A stretch of DNA of 21,809 nt from Candidatus Nitrosopolaris nunavutensis. Its GTDB lineage: Archaea; Thermoproteota; Nitrososphaeria; Nitrososphaerales; Nitrososphaeraceae. Positions 1 to 6,626 of the stretch are shown one piece after another; the stretch's first letter is position 1; each line of letters opens with the position of its first letter. Below the pieces are notes generated by a model. That model saw only the letters and a program-made list of their open reading frames with translations. It did no database searches and was not told the DNA's origin. The DNA is taken from NCBI GenBank assembly GCA_002501855.1, contig DAOM01000007.1, positions 520 to 22,328 of the forward strand, read 5' to 3'. A program made the position numbers and the translations under genes.

Positions 1-393
1 TAAGGATTTGGTTAGTACATTTCTTGACCCAGATGGAACTAGACCCATAGTTGCTTCAGGGTTTATCAGTTTCAAGATAGGCGATGCCGGCGCAGTTTTA
101 TCATTACTCCTATTGTTTACTGATGTTATCACTTCAAAGAAACCGTTTGCAACCTCATTTATGGTTCCATCGCCTCCTAATGCAACAATTTTTTTAAATC
201 CCTTTCTTAAAAAATCCCTTGTCAGAATAGTTCCATCCCCAGATTTTTGGCTGAATGCAACCTCGGGATTTTCACCAAAACTTTCCTTGATCTGATTATA
301 GAGATTCTCCCAGTTCTTGCCAGTCGATCCGCCACAAGAATTTGGATTCACTATCAGCACTGTTTCAGTACTGGTTTGTTCCTGCTGGCTCAT
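1..393 (-). CDS. YegS/diacylglycerol-kinase-type lipid kinase, N-terminal part
   Basis: The reverse strand is open from ATG at 393 to the window edge (131 codons), so the C-terminus is missing. The N-terminus carries an early VLIVNPNSCGG strand-loop (about residues 12-22). The nucleotide-binding signature GGDGTINEV lies at about 73-81, and GLVPSGSRN at about 117-125 corresponds to the family's GxxPxGTxND element. These are hallmarks of the DAGK catalytic domain (DAGK/YegS/BmrU family), which phosphorylates diacylglycerol, sphingoid bases or related lipids with ATP at the membrane. The family's usual length is about 300 residues, so roughly 40 percent is visible. The substrate cannot be told from this piece; an archaeal ether-lipid role is only inference. 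Another ATG at 400 is out of frame. Confidence 0.85.
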   Translation of the reverse strand, partial: MSQQEQTSTETVLIVNPNSCGGSTGKNWENLYNQIKESFGENPEVAFSQKSGDGTILTRDFLRKGFKKIVALGGDGTINEVANGFFEVITSVNNRSNDKTAPASPILKLINPEATMGLVPSGSRNVLTKSL

Positions 394-542
394 GCCTCAT
401 GTATCACATACCCATGTTTAATTAGGAGCGACATTGTTCCGATGATTATTCTTTTTGTCATCATTATTATGATCAGCGATTTGCTATTAAGTATATTGCA
501 ATTACTAGATGTGTTAATGCTGAGGAATCATAGGAATCAGCT

Positions 543-918
543 GTGGCAAAGTCAACTGGCTTGCAAGAAGAGAATGATGTATCAATGCAAGATGCTGCGC
601 TATTTCGTGTACTAAGAAAAAGATATCTAAAAGTTAGGCTGATTACACCACACAAGCCGATGACGGAAGATATTCATTAATAGAGATGATTCATCCCGCA
701 AATGTGCTCTTCAAATTCATCCAGCTGTACCAGAAGCTTGTAATGTACTTGAAGGAGGCAATTTAATATATTATGATGAATGAGCTTACGGAAAATAAGG
801 AGGAAACACTTTTGACGCTTTTTTTTTAGGCCAATTACATATTTCCGCGTGAGAGTAATTCGGATGAAAAAACTTATAGACCTTAAATTCCAAAATGACA
901 ATGTTCTTCGTACTGAGT
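543..918 (+). pseudogene. Decayed unknown gene, readable only by joining frames
   Basis: Four successive plus-strand segments look protein-like but each runs into a stop. They are 543-680 (GTG start, 45 codons, basic, with RVLRKRYLKVRLITPHKPM), about 670-780 (Cys-containing, ending IYYDE), 776-825 (beginning MNELTENKEE) and about 825-918 (RPITYFRVRVIRMKKLIDL). Each jump is +1. One jump lies exactly in a run of nine T at 820-828, a classic slippage site. An in-frame TAG at 531 precedes the GTG, and protein-like reading extends further upstream of it. The chain may continue into the ORF at 895-1101. I do not recognise the family. Threading frames is permissive, so this is a moderate-to-weak call. 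Confidence 0.35.
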
Positions 919-1101
919 AAGGATTTTGTTAAAGATGTTGATACAGAGGATATTCAACCTTCGCAGATAAAAACACTTGAGGTTGGTAGTGAAATTATCG
1001 GTGTCCGTAATGTTGAGGAAAAATACTCTGGGATTGGCAATGTTTGGACCCATCAAGGTGCTCCTCTAGCTGATGGAGGCTATGATGTAGATCTAAAGTA
1101 A
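895..1101 (+). CDS. Small hypothetical protein (68 aa), possibly the tail of a broken gene
   Basis: The ORF is ATG-started and acidic, with no membrane segment and no recognised domain. It is rich in Asp/Glu/Val and ends in a Gly-rich tail (GAPLADGGYDVDLK). The preceding frame (ending at 918) can be joined to it by removing one base near 916, giving a smooth continuation, LRTEKDFVKDVDTED. The ORF may therefore be the 3' part of the decayed gene at 543-918 rather than a gene of its own. No clear Shine-Dalgarno precedes the ATG. Coding quality of residues 9-68 is good; the start is doubtful. Confidence 0.45.
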   Translation: MTMFFVLSKDFVKDVDTEDIQPSQIKTLEVGSEIIGVRNVEEKYSGIGNVWTHQGAPLADGGYDVDLK

Positions 1102-1225
1102 AAGCAGGTCCTACATCTGGTGTTGTATATAAGGGAATACTGCTATCAAAATCCGAATATTGTTTTGTTATCAAGGTTCTTCTTTCAATGTACTCTGTTT
1201 TACTTTGTTCTTATGAAAGTGTATT

Positions 1226-1250
1226 AAACTATGTCTACTATACATAGTTT
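1226..1250. promoter_or_regulatory. Inverted repeat just upstream of the 47-aa ORF
   Basis: AAACTATG (1226-1233) and CATAGTTT (1243-1250) are perfect 8-bp arms separated by nine bases. The right arm ends two bases before the ATG at 1253, so a protein bound here would cover the promoter/start region of a short-leader archaeal transcript. It could also form a small hairpin. An operator role is inference. Confidence 0.4.
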
Positions 1251-1252
1251 AC

Positions 1253-1396
1253 ATGACAGATATTGCGAAAAAACTAAAAAATACAAGTCAGGATGCTGAG
1301 GCAAAAATGAAGACTGAAGAAGATCATGCAGAGGGTAAGCCTAGTTCAGAAACCCTCAACAAAGCTAAGGTAAAAGTAAGAGACTCTTTAACATAA
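1253..1396 (+). CDS. Small charged protein, 47 aa
   Basis: ATG at 1253, TAA at 1394-1396. The product is highly charged and predicted helical (begins MTDIAKKLKNTSQDAEAKMK, then an acidic stretch and a Lys-rich tail). It has no cysteines and no hydrophobic segment, so it is probably cytosolic and soluble. Composition resembles the small stress-type proteins common in soil thaumarchaea, but I cannot name a family. It is preceded by an inverted repeat and followed by about 250 bp without a gene, so it appears monocistronic. The start is chosen because it is the only ATG in frame at the 5' end. Confidence 0.55.
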   Translation: MTDIAKKLKNTSQDAEAKMKTEEDHAEGKPSSETLNKAKVKVRDSLT

Positions 1397-1602
1397 AGCA
1401 GCCTGAAACTGTCCTTTATTTTTATGATCAAATTGATATCATAATTCCTGTTTCATATCTTTCCAGATTTTATTTGACCATCCGAATATCAGACTCTGTA
1501 GCATGAATTTCTTTCAAATAAAGGATCGTTGTCGTTAATGTAATTGCATGTCTTTACATTAACAGTTTGCATCAAGAGATACTCATTAAACGCCTTTATA
1601 AC

Positions 1603-1619
1603 TATGTATTAAATACATA
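1603..1619. promoter_or_regulatory. Perfect 17-bp palindrome upstream of a small membrane-protein gene
   Basis: TATGTATT-A-AATACATA is an 8+1+8 perfect palindrome centred at 1611, about 30 bases upstream of the ATG at 1649. Its right half is AT-rich enough to act as the TATA box, and TTTATA lies at 1595-1600. An overlapping operator/promoter is plausible. Its composition resembles the inverted repeat at 1226-1250, though the arms differ. Confidence 0.4.
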
Positions 1620-1648
1620 CTTAGATAGCACGAATTGTCCTATATGGA

Positions 1649-1816
1649 ATGACAAGAATACATAATCCAATTACGTCAAGAGCATTATCGATTAAATACG
1701 TTGGAATAGGAACAGAAGTATTTCAAATTGCTTTCATTATAATTGCTGCTATAATACTAACAAGAGAAACAAGAAGAAGAGCTCCGCAGGTTAGCCAAAA
1801 AGAAGTAACTCGTTAA
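1649..1816 (+). CDS. Single-span small membrane protein, 55 aa
   Basis: ATG at 1649, TAA at 1814-1816. A polar N-terminus of about 24 residues is followed by one strongly hydrophobic segment (FQIAFIIIAAIIL, about residues 25-37) and then an Arg-rich cytosolic-type tail (TRETRRRAPQ). The positive charge after the helix suggests the C-terminus is inside the cell. A slightly earlier ATG at 1644 is in another frame and stops at once. The 17-bp palindrome upstream suggests dedicated regulation. Family unknown. Confidence 0.55.
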   Translation: MTRIHNPITSRALSIKYVGIGTEVFQIAFIIIAAIILTRETRRRAPQVSQKEVTR

Positions 1817-2304
1817 GAAAACTGTTTCACTACAATCCTTATTTTTACAACCTTGATTATCGTGTTCGCTGCTCTTCTTTATTCGTCTATGTATTTACAT
1901 GCACTTCCGGTTTTAATCGGAAGAGCCGTACCTAATAATCCACTCCGGTAGAGGAATGATAAACCCAGTTTACCTGATTCTCTAAACGCATAAGAATATT
2001 TTTTAATATTTGCATAAATTCTAGGTAAAGGACGCCTTACGGGACGCGTAGCTTGTTTCTGCGCCATTCAAGGTTGTTACCACTGCTTCCCACTTGAGAG
2101 CTCAAATTCCTTGTTTCTACACACTTGTTTTACTACACTTTCAAATTCACATCTAGAAGGTTCCATACTATGTTCTTCAATACACGAGGAAAGCTTTATG
2201 TTTTGTGATTTGTGTCGTTATATACGAATATATTTCCAGGTCAGAATTGAGCTCAGTTAGGTTTTTAGCAGTTGTTCCATATAGCACACCGGTCCTTCAC
2301 TTCG
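1817..2304. other. Region without a secure gene
   Basis: Two weak minus-strand ORFs are present. One runs 1879-2067 (62 aa, basic N-terminus, C-terminal RSGLLGTALPIKTGSACKY) and one runs 2077-2166 (29 aa, beginning MEPSRCEFESVV). They lie in order on the same strand and could be pieces of one broken gene, but I recognise neither and neither has a clear ribosome site. The DNA around 1920-2060 is somewhat richer in GC than its surroundings. Confidence 0.3.
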
Positions 2305-2595
2305 TCATATAATGTCTACAAAGATATTCACGGGAATCCCATTTGCTCGTAAGCCGATCCTTATTTTTCCTTGATTATATTCAACATCGCCAATGCTATC
2401 CTTGAATCCCCTTGATGCAAGGTGTATGTGAGAGGATTTCAAATTTATTTTGTATGTTCCATCACTTTCATTGTAACTCGCAGATACAAATTGCAGATAA
2501 CCTCCATCTACTAACTCGAGTAATTCCCTGCAAACTGGCTGCATAATCTTCCACGCCTCTTCTTGAGTCAAATCTTTATTCAATATTATTTGCAT
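2305..2595 (-). CDS. Hypothetical protein, 96 aa
   Basis: ATG at 2595. The N-terminal third is helical (LTQEEAWKIMQPVCRELLEL), followed by alternating hydrophobic/polar strands and a Gly/Asn-containing C-terminus. It looks like a compact alpha/beta domain with no signal peptide or membrane segment. I do not recognise the family. A short upstream ORF on the same strand (2598-2690, TTG start, 30 aa) stops two bases before this ATG, so translation could be coupled if that ORF is real. Coding quality is good along the whole length. Confidence 0.65.
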   Translation of the reverse strand: MQIILNKDLTQEEAWKIMQPVCRELLELVDGGYLQFVSASYNESDGTYKINLKSSHIHLASRGFKDSIGDVEYNQGKIRIGLRANGIPVNIFVDII

Positions 2596-2860
2596 TTCTA
2601 TGATGTTCTTGACATTAGTAAATTTTTCTTCCCTTGGACGCCGAGCACATGAATGTTTATGTCTGATTCTGTTATTACTGTTGGACTCAAGACCAATACT
2701 TACAAAGTTCTTTTGTTGAAAGAATAGTTAGTAGTGTAAGATAGATATATGTAAAGAGGTCAACAAAAATGATATAATAATGGTATTATCGTATCCTAAA
2801 CTATCTTGTTTTGATCCAAATACAGCCTTTCATTTTAGAAAACTGAATGATTTGAACTAT

Positions 2861-3061
2861 CTAACAAGTAGAATTAATTATAAAGACAAAGTTACATTCT
2901 TCGCAGAGATAGTATAGGCTATTAAAATCAGAACATAGAATCATAGCACCATAGCAACGTGTACATTCAATTTCAAATTGTAGTTCTGTATTAGTGTTAA
3001 TATTTTGTTTCGCCTTCTTCTTGTCTTGTTGGTGATACTGTAGACCATTTGAAATATTCAT
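2861..3061 (-). CDS. Small zinc-ribbon-like protein, 66 aa
   Basis: A Lys/Gln/Asn-rich N-terminal linker (about residues 1-30) leads into a C-terminal domain with CTRC (about 34-37) and CEEC (about 53-56), four Cys spaced like a rubredoxin/zinc-ribbon knuckle pair. Between them lies an SDFNSLYYL segment shared almost unchanged with the protein at 19452-19658, so the two are paralogs. It probably binds one zinc ion and acts through protein or nucleic-acid contacts, but the function is unknown. It lies directly downstream of the winged-helix gene at 3094-3354 on the same strand (32-bp gap), so the two are probably co-transcribed. Confidence 0.65.
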   Translation of the reverse strand: MNISNGLQYHQQDKKKAKQNINTNTELQFEIECTRCYGAMILCSDFNSLYYLCEECNFVFIINSTC

Positions 3062-3093
3062 CTGGGTCAGCAGCCCTTTGTTTACCGTATTTT

Positions 3094-3354
3094 TTATTGA
3101 TGTAGTTTAATAGGAGCTATTTCATCCATTGTGTTCTGTATTTGCAATAAACGTATGCCTTTCTCTGTTGTTCTGTAAGTCTGCATCCCTTCTTGATACT
3201 CTATCAAGCCATTTTCAACTAAAAGTGTCAAGTATTCTCTCAGCTGGTTAAAGGATAGATATGCTTTATACATTAATTTTGTTTTAATAGCTCCTCCACC
3301 ATTTGCTGCATCTAACAGTAGTCCTACGATGTCACTCCTGCTTCTGTATTTCAT
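3094..3354 (-). CDS. Small winged-helix DNA-binding regulator
   Basis: An 86-residue protein made almost entirely of one winged-helix domain. An N-terminal helix (RSRSDIVGLLLDAAN) is followed by the pair KTKLMYKAYLSFNQLREYL (helix-turn-helix, about residues 25-43), then NGLIEY and the wing strand YRTTEKGIRLL. This is the layout of the ArnR1-like/MarR-like mini-regulators that are abundant in thaumarchaea. The ATG at 3354 has almost no leader. It is a paralog of the gene at 4179-4502. Targets are unknown; control of the adjacent zinc-ribbon gene is a reasonable guess. Confidence 0.8.
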   Translation of the reverse strand: MKYRSRSDIVGLLLDAANGGGAIKTKLMYKAYLSFNQLREYLTLLVENGLIEYQEGMQTYRTTEKGIRLLQIQNTMDEIAPIKLHQ

Positions 3355-3593
3355 ATTTAGCTAGAGTCAAACAACTATTTATGAGAAGCCAAACTTAGTA
3401 CTAATGTTTATCTCAATTTCTATTATATGATACTATTTTGTTGTCTTATCGATTCTAAATATCTCTGCGTACAAGTGATCATTATACTAGAGAGACTCTA
3501 CATTTGCTTCAGGTCCAACTGGAGATACTCTGATATCTAATCGTCCGCTATGACAACAAGGTAAAAAAATAAGAGGTTACAATGTAAATAACA

Positions 3594-3758
3594 ATGAATA
3601 GTGAATCTGATTTACTTGTCAGGTGTATAAAGTGTAAACATCAAAAGATTGACCACGATAGGGCTGCTCCTAGAGACAAGATGAAATGTTTAATTTATAA
3701 ATGTCAATGTAAGACATATGTTTCTGATAGGAAATACTATAGATCGACTAAAAAATAA
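3594..3758 (+). CDS. Small Cys-rich, probably zinc-binding protein, 54 aa
   Basis: ATG at 3594, TAA at 3756-3758. Cysteines are arranged as CIKC (about residues 11-14) and C-x5-C-x-C (KCLIYKCQCK, about 31-40), with His at 16 and 21, within a Lys/Arg-rich chain. The pattern fits a small zinc knuckle binding nucleic acid, but the exact family is not recognised. It stands alone between two divergent winged-helix genes. The start is the first in-frame ATG. Confidence 0.6.
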   Translation: MNSESDLLVRCIKCKHQKIDHDRAAPRDKMKCLIYKCQCKTYVSDRKYYRSTKK

Positions 3759-3986
3759 ATACCATACCATATAAAAGCTAGTAAAAATCTAAAAAAGTCA
3801 TCCGCAAAGTAACATGACAAAGCAAATATAGTCTTGGGTTTATCAGCCAGCTACTAACGTTCACCTAGAAGGCAACTCAACAAAAATGCCGTTTGAACTA
3901 ATGTGCATTTGCAGATGATGATTGGATTCCGATTATTCCTCTAACTGGGAATAGTAACACCTTCCTGTTTTTTCCAAATATTCCAA
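3759..3986. other. Intergenic stretch, nothing recognised
   Basis: AT-rich DNA with no convincing ORF, repeat or RNA structure on either strand. It may hold the promoter of the short ORF beginning at 3987. Confidence 0.3.
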
Positions 3987-4133
3987 TTGGCTATTAGATC
4001 CGTCGTTACTGCTATTATTACTCGCGATAAAAAGAATCAGCAGGAGTTTTTATACGTCTTGTTCAACACTGATCAAAACTCCCTGCTCTTAATCAGAAAA
4101 ATCGGTAGTGTTGTTAATGTGATCCAATCTTAA
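3987..4133 (+). CDS. Possible small protein, 48 aa
   Basis: TTG start at 3987, TAA at 4131-4133. The translation has a regular protein-like pattern (VVTAIITRDKKNQQEF, then LYVLFNTDQNSLLLIRKIG) suggesting two beta strands and a turn. It has no known motif and no ATG. It precedes the winged-helix gene at 4179 on the same strand by 45 bases and could be its operon partner. The reading is supported only by composition. Confidence 0.35.
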   Translation: MAIRSVVTAIITRDKKNQQEFLYVLFNTDQNSLLLIRKIGSVVNVIQS

Positions 4134-4178
4134 TGTCTATTGTTATCTAGTTTGAGGCGGTGAAGGTTAAAACTAAAG

Positions 4179-4502
4179 ATGTTAGCAAAGGTTAGCATGA
4201 ACAACCAAGAAGCCCCTACCACTCAACAACATATAAGAAACAGAAGCAGGCTCGACGTAATCGCGGCCATTTTAAGGGAAGTTACAGGAAGAGACGCGAC
4301 CAAGACGCGAATCATGTATGGCGCTTTTCTGTCTTCGACACAAATGAGAGAATATGTGCCATTCCTATTAAATAATGGTTTGCTAACAAAAGTAGAACAA
4401 TCAATCTATAAAATAACAGAAAAAGGGACGCACTTCTTAATGCTATGCGACCAGTTAAATAATATGATCGGGGATAAAGGGAAATATAGGGTTTATGAAT
4501 GA
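4179..4502 (+). CDS. Winged-helix regulator, paralog of the 3094-3354 gene
   Basis: A 107-residue protein with a 20-residue polar leader, then a winged-helix domain: RSRLDVIAAILREV, KTRIMYGAFLSSTQMREYVPFLL (helix-turn-helix), NNGLLTK, and the wing YKITEKGTHFL. It aligns residue by residue with the protein at 3094-3354, so the two arose by duplication. The near-consensus ribosome site GAGGCGGTGA (4154-4163) lies 15 bases before ATG 4179. An in-frame ATG at 4197 is an alternative start that would remove six residues. It is probably a transcription factor with an unknown target. Confidence 0.8.
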   Translation: MLAKVSMNNQEAPTTQQHIRNRSRLDVIAAILREVTGRDATKTRIMYGAFLSSTQMREYVPFLLNNGLLTKVEQSIYKITEKGTHFLMLCDQLNNMIGDKGKYRVYE

Positions 4503-4866
4503 ATTGTTGTTTGTTTATCTTTATTCACTATCGAATCAGTTCGTGCGTGGATATGTTGAACGTTTATTCAATAATTATAACACCACTAACGACTCTTAGG
4601 GTGCTGCGCTTCCCTCTTTTAGTTTTGAATTGTGTGGGAACCAATGCTCTGGCACGCATGCATAAAAACCTCGGTGGGCTGGACTGGTTTCGTTCCCGGC
4701 TTATAGGGATTGCTAAACTTGGCTCTGTTAACATATCGTCGGTTGTAAGCAAATCATAAAAGTGTTAACCATCGTCGGACGAACACTGAAATATAACGAT
4801 AAAGCGGTAAGGGTGTACTCCTTTATTCAATTTGAATATAATCAACGACAAAGAAAACATTCTAAA
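4503..4866. other. Unexplained, more GC-rich segment
   Basis: From about 4590 to 4740 the DNA is clearly richer in G and C than the surroundings. It contains pairable segments: GGGAACC near 4637 against GGTTTCGTTCCC near 4687. Both strands have open frames here (4499-4759 plus, 4564-4752 minus), neither with a recognisable product. A structured RNA or a fragment of foreign DNA are both possible. No match to the RNase P, SRP or tRNA patterns I know could be seen. Confidence 0.3.
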
Positions 4867-5555
4867 TTGACTTGCATTATAAGGTGGAAAATGTGTTGAT
4901 GGGGAAGTGCTGGTATCAAATAGTAAGGTGACATATGGGGACCATCCTCCATCGTATGAACCGAAATTACACAGCGAATTTTGCCCCATAGTCATAGGAG
5001 GCGCGGGTTCTACAGACTTGTATAAAGGATTTAGAACCAACGTATTATTTGTTACGCAGTCAGGCTCAATAATACCAGAAGATATTCGTTTAGAACAACC
5101 GCTGGTATACGCCAACCATCCTATCCAGACTTCCGGCATCATACATATGTATAGTAGCGAGCATAATTTTGCTTCATTACATAATAATTATAGAAATCTT
5201 GTTAAAGCCATTAACAAAAGTAAAGTTGCTAGAGATTAAAAGGAAGCTTTGAAATTTTGGTTGCCACACGAATAGAAGACAAGGCAACAGCGGCGATTAC
5301 ACATATACTGAAAAAGGGCAATCAGACGTATGCGACTATAGGGGGAATAGGCTCCAGCGGATGTATAGTAATGTGTTCTTAAACCATTTTTTGATAATGA
5401 GAAGAATATGACAATGAATAAATTTGCAAAAGTAGGATATTTTATGTTAAGCTATTGATTGAACATGAAATCGACCAAACTGAGGCGGTGAAGCACAAAT
5501 TTGGTTCATACCAAATACATCTGCTGGCTGTTACGGCATCGACATCAATTTATAG
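4867..5555 (+). pseudogene. Broken proteasome-like Ntn hydrolase
   Basis: Six frame segments read in order as one proteasome-fold protein. TTG-started MTCII (4867-4881) supplies the N-terminal Thr. After one extra base at 4882 comes GGKCVDGEVLVSNSKVTYGD and PIVIGGAGSTDLYKGFR (4883-5236). Next is FEILVATR...YATIGGIGSSG (about 5239-5379, like the YVATGSGS strand), then KPFFDNEKNMTMNKFAKV (to about 5448), then LLIEHEIDQT. The last piece is GGEAQIWFIPNTSAGCYGI (5484-5555), which matches the usual GG-IxVxxI end. In a 20S beta subunit, Thr1, Asp17 and Lys33 are catalytic; counting from Thr, residue 17 here is Asn. At least five frameshifts plus this change indicate a dead gene. The assignment rests on motif order, not on a search. 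Confidence 0.65.
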
Positions 5556-5906
5556 ACATGGATTTCTGGCAATCAGTGCATGAGCTTAAAAATGATATCA
5601 ATCCTATTCATAAATTAAAGCAGCTTTGCAGCAATTACATAGTAGACAAGCTCTTCCAGAACAACTAGTACTATCGTTGGTTCTGCGTAAAAACCCGGAA
5701 GATTATAGTCAGATTTGTAATAAATCCAAGCTAGGTGGTAAACCTAAGCTACGAAAGGGGGATATCCTTGCGTATTACAAATGTCATAAACAGAATTTGT
5801 TCATGATCCTTTAATGAATAAGGATATGTCGAGAGCAGTGCATGAGTCTGACAATGCAGATAGAACTAATCTAAAAATAAGGGAAAGCAGTACTATCTTT
5901 TCTTAA
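5556..5906 (+). pseudogene. Decayed gene fragment, possibly the C-terminus of a family B DNA polymerase
   Basis: Three frames chain together. A first piece (MDFWQSVHELKNDINPI, about 5559-5605) joins the segment ending 5814 (LVLSLVLRKNPEDYS, then KPKLRKGDILAYYKCHK), which joins a third (EFVHDPLMNKDMSRAVHESD, ending TAA 5904-5906). The pattern LxxxLxKNPEDY followed about 20 residues later by a basic-GDIxxYY strand resembles the thumb/C-terminal end of archaeal or viral PolB proteins. No polymerase catalytic motif (DxxSLYPS, YGDTDS) is present, so at most a tail remains. The family call is tentative. That the segment is decayed coding DNA is firmer. Confidence 0.35.
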
Positions 5907-5913
5907 TACTGCT
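5886..5913 (-). terminator. Stem-loop after the PepSY-like gene
   Basis: AGCAGTA and TACTGCT form a 7-bp stem with a 14-base loop, 26 bases past the stop of the minus-strand gene ending at 5939. On the minus strand it is followed by TTTCCCTTATTTTT. A transcript-end role is likely but not proven. Confidence 0.4.
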
Positions 5914-5938
5914 ACTGAAGTTGTGCTTATCTATTCTA

Positions 5939-6454
5939 TTACATTCCACCAAAATGCCTTAGGAAACCCGGATGCGTAAATGTACCACCTCGAGGATGAG
6001 CGAACATACCTTGTTCTCCCCCTCGACCATGTAGTTGATTTTCAAAAGGCACTTGTTGCAATGACAAAACCTTCCCGTTTCCAGCATCTACTATAACTCT
6101 ATGGATGGTATTGCTAGCGTCTACAACATGCAGTGTGTATACTAGAGATCCATTCACTATTCCTAAGCGAGCAGAGATAGCATGTGAATTAGTGCCTATT
6201 GATTTTTCAGCATTCGTAGCAGCTGTACTTAGACTAGCGTTCGCTTTAGATTGCAAGATTTGCGACAGTTTTGGGAATATTTGTACTGAACCTGTCAGGT
6301 TTCTCAAGGGAACAGCACCTGGACTACTAGTACTGTTTTGGTTTTGGGCACTTGCTCCTTGCTGCGTATATGTGGCGACCAAAATTCCACTCGTTATTGA
6401 CGCAGTTACAGCTAATACCGTAATTATCAACAAGTTTCTGTTTTTAGTTATCAT
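5939..6454 (-). CDS. Secreted PepSY-like domain protein
   Basis: A 171-residue protein. An N-terminal signal/anchor (LLIITVLAVTASITSGILVA, about residues 8-27) ends near ASAQ, so the mature part is outside the membrane. A Ser/Asn-rich linker and a helical stretch (about 60-90) are followed by a PepSY-type strand pattern: ARLGIVNGSLVYTLHVVDA, then HRVIVDAGNGKVLSLQQ (about 95-134). The tail is rich in His/Gly/Phe. PepSY domains often act as peptidase inhibitors or in cell-surface signalling. A strong Shine-Dalgarno AGAGGTGA precedes the ATG. The site-2 protease relic lies divergently upstream, so a common envelope-stress theme is possible but speculative. Confidence 0.75.
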   Translation of the reverse strand: MITKNRNLLIITVLAVTASITSGILVATYTQQGASAQNQNSTSSPGAVPLRNLTGSVQIFPKLSQILQSKANASLSTAATNAEKSIGTNSHAISARLGIVNGSLVYTLHVVDASNTIHRVIVDAGNGKVLSLQQVPFENQLHGRGGEQGMFAHPRGGTFTHPGFLRHFGGM

Positions 6455-6626
6455 TTCTTTTTTTGTTTCACCTCTTAATTAAGAACAAAGCAAGAGGATT
6501 GAATTAAAACATGCTTAACCAAGTGAGTTAACATTGTTAATTTACAAGGTTAATCAAGTCGTTAATATTCCTTAGATGAAATAGCATACATGGATGTAAA
6601 AAACATTCTGAGATGTGTGATAAGTA

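Noticed and set aside
2780..2917. Plus-strand ORF of 45 codons overlapping the end of the zinc-ribbon gene
   Set aside because: It overlaps the 3' end of a better-supported minus-strand gene by 57 bases, has no ribosome site and no recognisable pattern.
3487..3590. Minus-strand protein-like stretch ending RLDIRVSPVGPEANVESL
   Set aside because: Too short, no start codon and no family; it may be another fragment but cannot be supported.
4153..5493. 13-base exact repeat TGAGGCGGTGAAG at 4153 and 5481
   Set aside because: The first copy is a ribosome site; the second lies inside codons of the proteasome-like relic (GGE). Most likely coincidence.
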